Origin: Datnioides undecimradiatus
Taxonomy: Eukaryota; Chordata; Actinopteri; Lobotiformes; Datnioididae
Direction: 5' to 3'
DNA length: 64,000 nucleotides
Assembly (NCBI GenBank): GCA_008933995.1
Contig: WARS01002873.1
Location: 248,001 to 312,000, forward strand
Positions 59,167 through 64,000 of the stretch are shown piece by piece (positions within the stretch are counted from its first letter, which is position 1; each line of letters begins with the position of its first letter). Position numbers and translations under genes: made by a program. The notes beneath the pieces are model-generated. The model did not search any database and was not told the DNA's origin. It saw only the letters and a list, made by a program, of their open reading frames with translations.

Positions 59167-62100
59167 TCAGGCCACCTCCTCCATGTAGTCGGCTCCGTGG
59201 CTCTGACTGAGCTGAGAGACGCTCAGGTCCTGCGTCGTTTCATCAAACTGCAGAACACACGAGCGCGTTAGTCGCAGGTTAAAGTCGCTCCGGTCGAACC
59301 TGCAGGACACCGCTCACCTTCTCGCTGTGGTCGGGTCCCTCGATGGAAACCTCCTCGATCTCCTCCCCGATGCTGAGCTCGCTCCTGGACAGGTCGGACC
59401 GATGACTGGATCAGACAACAAAGAGACGAGTGAACGTCTGAACCATCGAAAAGCGACGCTTTCAAGCCTGAGAGTTAACAGCTAACGTGCTAACATGGTA
59501 ACCAGCCAGGAACAACTCACACCAGCCAGCTTGTCTTCACGCTAACGAGCTGCTAAGCACTAACCAATAGCTGCAGAGAGTTAGCATAGCGTGTGCTGCT
59601 CACCTGTTGAAGTCATCGTCATATTCAACGTCATCGTCTGTGAAACAAAGTTTACAACTCGTGAATTTAAAATCAGCGTTTAGAGACTTCGGTTTTTGTC
59701 ACAAACAGCACAGCTCGTACCTAGATGCAGAGAGCCTGTCTTCTCATTGGGGGTCTTCTTCTCTCTGGGGTTCGAGGCTCCTGCAGGAACAAACAAACAA
59801 ACGTTGTGATGATCTGGACATCTACGCTCCTCAGAGGACGAACCCCCTCAGACACCGCCCTCAGGTCCAACAGTTTGGGCTGTGTCTGTGAAGACCTCTG
59901 CAGCCTGCAGGAGGCGCGCTACAGCTCCTGGATGTTACCTCTCAAACTACAGACTGAACTCTGACCGTTCCTGCTGAGGCTCTGCTCCGACACGCTGCCT
60001 CCTGCTCCACCTCCTGGTCCACCTCCTGCTCCTGGTCTTGGGGACTCACACAGGGACCCTGCTGGACTGGCCCTGTCCCGGGATGCCTCCACCTTTCTGA
60101 GAAACAGCAGGAAGTTCAGAGTCTGCAGCAGGACTGAAGAGGACTCAGTCGAGTTGGATTTGATTTGATGAAAGTTTCACTGAGCAAACATCACGACTCA
60201 TTGTTTTCATGTGGAACCACAGAGACACCTGCAGCTCACCTGAGCTCACAGGTGAGGCTGCCATCAGACAGAGGATCGCCTCGCTCGCCCTCTGAGTCAG
60301 CCAGCACGGACAAACTGGGGGGGCAGAGGGAGGGGGTGGGGGCGACAGAGGGAGGGAGGGAGGGAGGGGGTGGGGGGGTGTCGACAGAGCCGCTGATGAA
60401 TCTGTTCTCACACACGGGTCCAGGACACACAGCGCAGCAGGCGAGCGCGCACACTCATGCAGGAAGTGATGCGATGTGATCTGGTTCACAGTGAACTCAG
60501 GGTTCAGGTCTGCGGACCCGCTCACTCCGTTCACACAATGCAGCTCCAGTGACATCACACAGTAGCTAATGATGTCACACGTTAGCTGATAGCGTCACAT
60601 CACACCATGTCCGGTGGGAGGTTGGCGGCGCTCACGTGATCAGCTGTTCAGGGAAAACAAACATCCTGCTGACGTCCGAGCTGCAGGGTGGTGTGAACTA
60701 ATTAACGTCTGACGTTTGTCACGTGAGCACCGCCTCAGCACCCGTTCACACCGAGACACTCAGCACAAGAGCAGCCAGAAGCTGACCCCCGGGTTCACTC
60801 CTCCCACTCTGACCCTGGCGTCTCAGCGTGAACGAGGGCTAAGACACAACTGAGCCAACATGGCGGCCGTGCACACTCACTCGCTGAGGCTTCTGCCTCG
60901 TCTCATGGGGGACAGGATGCGCCCAGAGAGACAGTCCTCCTTCAGAGGGACAACACTGCGGGGGGAGGAGGAGAGAGGGTGGAGGAAGCAGGAGTGAGGA
61001 GGTAGAGAGGACAGGAGAGGACATAAGTAGACAGGAACAGGAAGTAGATTTAAGGACATTGAGCATCGGTTCAGACCAAAGATTCACGATGAGATGAAAC
61101 TGTGTCAGACATGACGCGGTGGTGTGAACTGGGCAGCTGTTTCAGCAGCCAATCAGATCGTAGCAGAGCAGCAGCCACCAGGGGTCCAGGTGTTCTGTCC
61201 TGTCGGCCATCTTTAAATCTTTAGTCTGAGGTTAAACTGTGAGGTTCTCAGAAGGACGACACGTTTCATCTGAATCTTTGTTCTGAGCTGAAGACAGCAG
61301 AGACATGGAGGACAGACAGATAGAGGTCAGGTGACTGAGACACACCTGGACAGGTGAGACAAGAAAGACATACAGGAACCACCGACTTCATCTGCCGCAG
61401 ACGGGTCCAGTGAGCTAACGATATGTCACCACTTCCTGTCTGTACTTCACAATAAAAGCACCTGATGTTGTTTTGCACACGTTGACACTGTTGACGCTCA
61501 GCGTCTGGGTCACATGGTTCTGTGAAACACTTGCACCCAACAGCAAACATCTGACGCGTCCTCAGATGAGATGAGGACAAACAGAAGAAGAAGAGAAAAT
61601 CAGGAAGGAGCAGCGATGCTTCACAGACCAGCTTCGTTAAAAATCACGCCCGCTCATGGGCCAGTGCTCGACTGGGTCATGTGAGACTGCGATGTCACTC
61701 TAACGCTACAGCTCGTGTGCATCTCATCTGATACTTACTCTCTGGTGCTGTTTGTCCTCTCTGATGGGTCCGGTTCTCCAGACAAAGAACTTCAGCGGCA
61801 GCAGAGACAGAGAACACGCCAATGAACAAAGATCACAGTGAGCATGACACAGGGGGAAGCTATCTTAGCTTAGCATAAAGACTGTTAACGAGGAGGCAGC
61901 CAAATTAGCTTAGCATAAAAGACTGTAAACAGGGTGGAAGCTAGCTTAGCTTAGCATAAAGAGTGGAAACAGGGGGAGGCAGCTAGCTTATCTTAACATA
62001 AAGACTGAATGGGGGAAGCTAGCTTAGCGTAGCACAAAGACTTTAAACAGACACTGCTAACCTAGCATTCATACTGAAAACAGTGGAAAATACTAGCTCA

Positions 62101-63963
62101 ACTTAAAAATGGAAACATGACCAACTCTAATCCAATCACAACGAGGCGTCACAGCATGCTGGCAGCTGCCTGTCAATTTGAAGAGGTCAAAGGTCAGGTG
62201 TCCTCACCCGCCATAGGTCTTCTGTGGTTTGGGCAGCGGGTCGTCAAAGAATGAATCTCCATCATCGGGATCGTCCTCCAGGTCCAGGTCCAGATGGTCC
62301 CTCCTCTGGCCGGAGGAAGAGGTCCTGTTGTCGGACGCTGCGCTGTGTTTGGAGTCTTGCTGCTGGACGTCTCCTTTACCTAGAGATGCTACGGCCTCCG
62401 AGTCCTGAGGCAAGACAGGGAAACAGGAGCTTTATTCCAGGTTATTCAAAACCTGCTGATGACTCATCAGTTCATTTCATTGGGTGTCTCTTCATGTTCA
62501 CACAACATGAAACAAACATGATCGACCAAAGAGGAATTTCAACTGAAAATCAGGAACTGTGATCTGCTCTGACTCATCACCGGCTTCATCACCGGCTTCA
62601 TCAGCAGGTGATGACATCATCAGTTTGTCCAGGTTCAGTTTCCTAATTAACGCTGCAGCAGCTGATCTTCAGTTCAGCTTTAGCTTCATGCTAACTTAGC
62701 TTCATGCTAACCTAGCCAGGTTGCAGCTCAGACTTGTTGTTGCAAACATTTATAGCCACTAACTGCAGCTGACAACGCTAACATTAGCATGCTAAACTCT
62801 GAACTGAAACCTGATCAATGCTGTTCAGTGATGATGCAATCTGGAAGACTAAATTAGTATATAGCGTCAGTTAGCTTAGCATTAAATAGCATCAGCTAGC
62901 TGAGCATAGACTCATTATGAACTGTATGAATCCTGCTCACTGTGAAAGACAATAATTGGAAGTTCTGCTAGCATGTGATGCTACAATGACTTCCTGTTAG
63001 CATCTTTGATTGCTTTTGATTGGCCACAGCCCCAGCCGTTTCCTAGCGACAGACTGACGCATCATTAGCTGAGTGGTTTGCTGAGTTTTAATGGTCGGCC
63101 TGGTGAGGAGGAGTTGCTCAGTCATAAACTTTATGGCTGCAGGTTTCGGGGAGGAGATGTTTCCATCTCTCTGAGGTCATTTCACGCTCCCACTCCCACT
63201 CTAAAGGGCAGACGAGTCACAGTGAAACTGGAGAGGGTATGTTCTCGCAGGGAAACCACCCCGCCTATCCACTGCAGAGCTCGCCCCGTGACAGCGGTCA
63301 CAACAGACATCACTTCCTGTTTCTCCTCAGTCTCAACCTGCCAGTGAATAAATGACCTACAACACATGTGTGTATTATAATGACGCCTTTACATGAGGCT
63401 ACAGCCCAGGTGTGTTTGCACCATGCTAACAGTCTGTGTTGCCTGTAACACCCACCCACATACACAGACTCGTTTACCACAGCCTGCCTCATGTAGGTCA
63501 GGACAGCGGCTGAGGCACCATCAGCTTCCTGCAGCTGCGACATCACTCAGCATTTAAACATCCAGCCGGCTTCCACTGCTCTCCACCGTCTGCTCGCTCA
63601 GGTTTATCGCTTCATTTGATCTTTTTTACAGAACAACACACTAGGACAGTCACAGGCAAACATGACAGTGGATTAATTAATGAGGAGCAGAGCTGTTGAT
63701 TGACAGGTGGCAGACCGATCACACTGTGGTGAGCTCCAGTCGACCTGGACTCACCTGAACTTGTGTCTCAAAGTCTTGTGAGAACAACTCAAAGCAGCGT
63801 GTGGAGGTCAGAGTTAGTAAGCAGTGACAGTTAGCATGAGTTAGCATGAGTTAGCATGAAGCTGACAGAGTGCAGCTGCTGAGGTCTGTCTACCTGCTGC
63901 TCACGTTACCTGTGCTGCTGTCTGACTCTGTCCTCTGAGATTCTGGCCTTGGTATCTGGGGAT
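59167..63963 (-). CDS. cep43: Centrosomal protein 43 (FGFR1OP/FOP), 3' part of gene
   Basis: Centrosome/centriolar-satellite protein needed for microtubule anchoring and ciliogenesis (family knowledge). Exons seen, complement: 63963-63910 (IPRYQGQN), 62404-62208 (DSFFDDPLPKPQKTYG), 61789-61739, 60955-60881, 60314-60240, 60096-59966, 59780-59721, 59637-59604 (DDVEYDDDFNS), 59405-59318 (ELSIGEEIEE), 59247-59167 (TQDLSVSQLSQ, stop). The last nine exons sum to 792 nt (264 codons) with matching phases. FFDDP-PKP-KTYG and QDL-VSQLS are signature strings of human CEP43. A possible in-phase extra exon is 63528-63478 (starts EADGASAAV), weakly supported. The N-terminal LisH dimerisation domain (about 170 residues in human) lies beyond the right edge. 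Confidence 0.92.
61853..62105. repeat. AGCTAGCTTAGCATAAAGACTG(T)AAACAGGGGGA tandem repeat in a cep43 intron
   Basis: Five to six imperfect units of about 40-45 bp, each containing AGCTTAGCATAAA and AAACAGGG(G)G. Similar AGCTTAGC strings recur as single copies at about 62690-62900. This unit type is common in teleost introns. Confidence 0.8.
62405..63909. other. cep43 intron
   Basis: Large intron in the current model. A candidate exon at 63528-63478 and another GTGAGT donor at about 63751 were seen but neither resembles a known CEP43 segment. Confidence 0.4.
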
Positions 63964-64000
63964 CTGTGCAGGAACAGGGACACGGACAGCTTCCTGTCAG

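Noticed and set aside
1-64000. CRISPR arrays, tRNA or rRNA genes, prokaryotic operons
   Set aside because: None seen; the tandem repeats lack spacer structure and the genes are spliced vertebrate genes.

Overview
The window looks like teleost (probably percomorph) nuclear DNA. The protein-coding exons are split by short GT-AG introns and match vertebrate genes. The spacers are full of CA/GT microsatellites, minisatellites and a LINE-2/Maui-type fragment. One locus is a remnant of the fish-specific NLR-C (FISNA-NACHT-LRR-B30.2) family. No bacterial, viral or CRISPR-like system was found. Gene names rest on protein motifs and remembered family sequences; no database search was run.

Layout. (1) 1-8.3 kb: zbtb1 (minus, runs off the left edge) and zbtb25 (plus) stand head to head, as in the human 14q23 block. 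A perfect TCTCGCGAGA promoter palindrome lies in front of zbtb25. (2) 9.67-11.15 kb: a plus-strand cluster of lysine/arginine-rich and Glu-Asn-Gln-repeat reading frames broken by stops. It is not identified; a decayed akap5-like gene was considered. (3) 11.83-14.26 kb: a complete ten-exon minus-strand mthfd1-type gene coding only the dehydrogenase/cyclohydrolase domain (299 aa); the formyl-THF synthetase half is absent. (4) 14.3-18.9 kb: gene-poor, repeat-rich DNA. (5) 19.2-24.1 kb: a broken NLR-C gene containing a probable transposon insertion. (6) 25.1-48.9 kb: a complete 16-exon kif26a (1,904 aa when joined), with very long exon 12 and a 21-nt microexon. (7) 52.9-55.1 kb: intronless klhdc7-type kelch gene. 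(8) 55.7-56.8 kb: ccr6 (minus). (9) 59.1-64 kb: cep43/fgfr1op (minus), missing its 5' exons beyond the right edge.

The genes do not form one pathway. The informative pattern is synteny: zbtb1-zbtb25-mthfd1 and kif26a belong to human chromosome 14, while ccr6-cep43 is the human 6q27 neighbour pair. The window therefore spans a junction of two ancestral blocks. The most interesting points are the synthetase-less mthfd1, the decayed NLR-C locus with duplicated exons and an insertion, and the LINE fragment that splits a minisatellite. Exon boundaries were read by eye and checked by phase; the summed coding lengths of mthfd1 (900 nt), zbtb25 (1,368 nt), kif26a (5,715 nt) and the nine 3' cep43 exons (792 nt) are all multiples of three.
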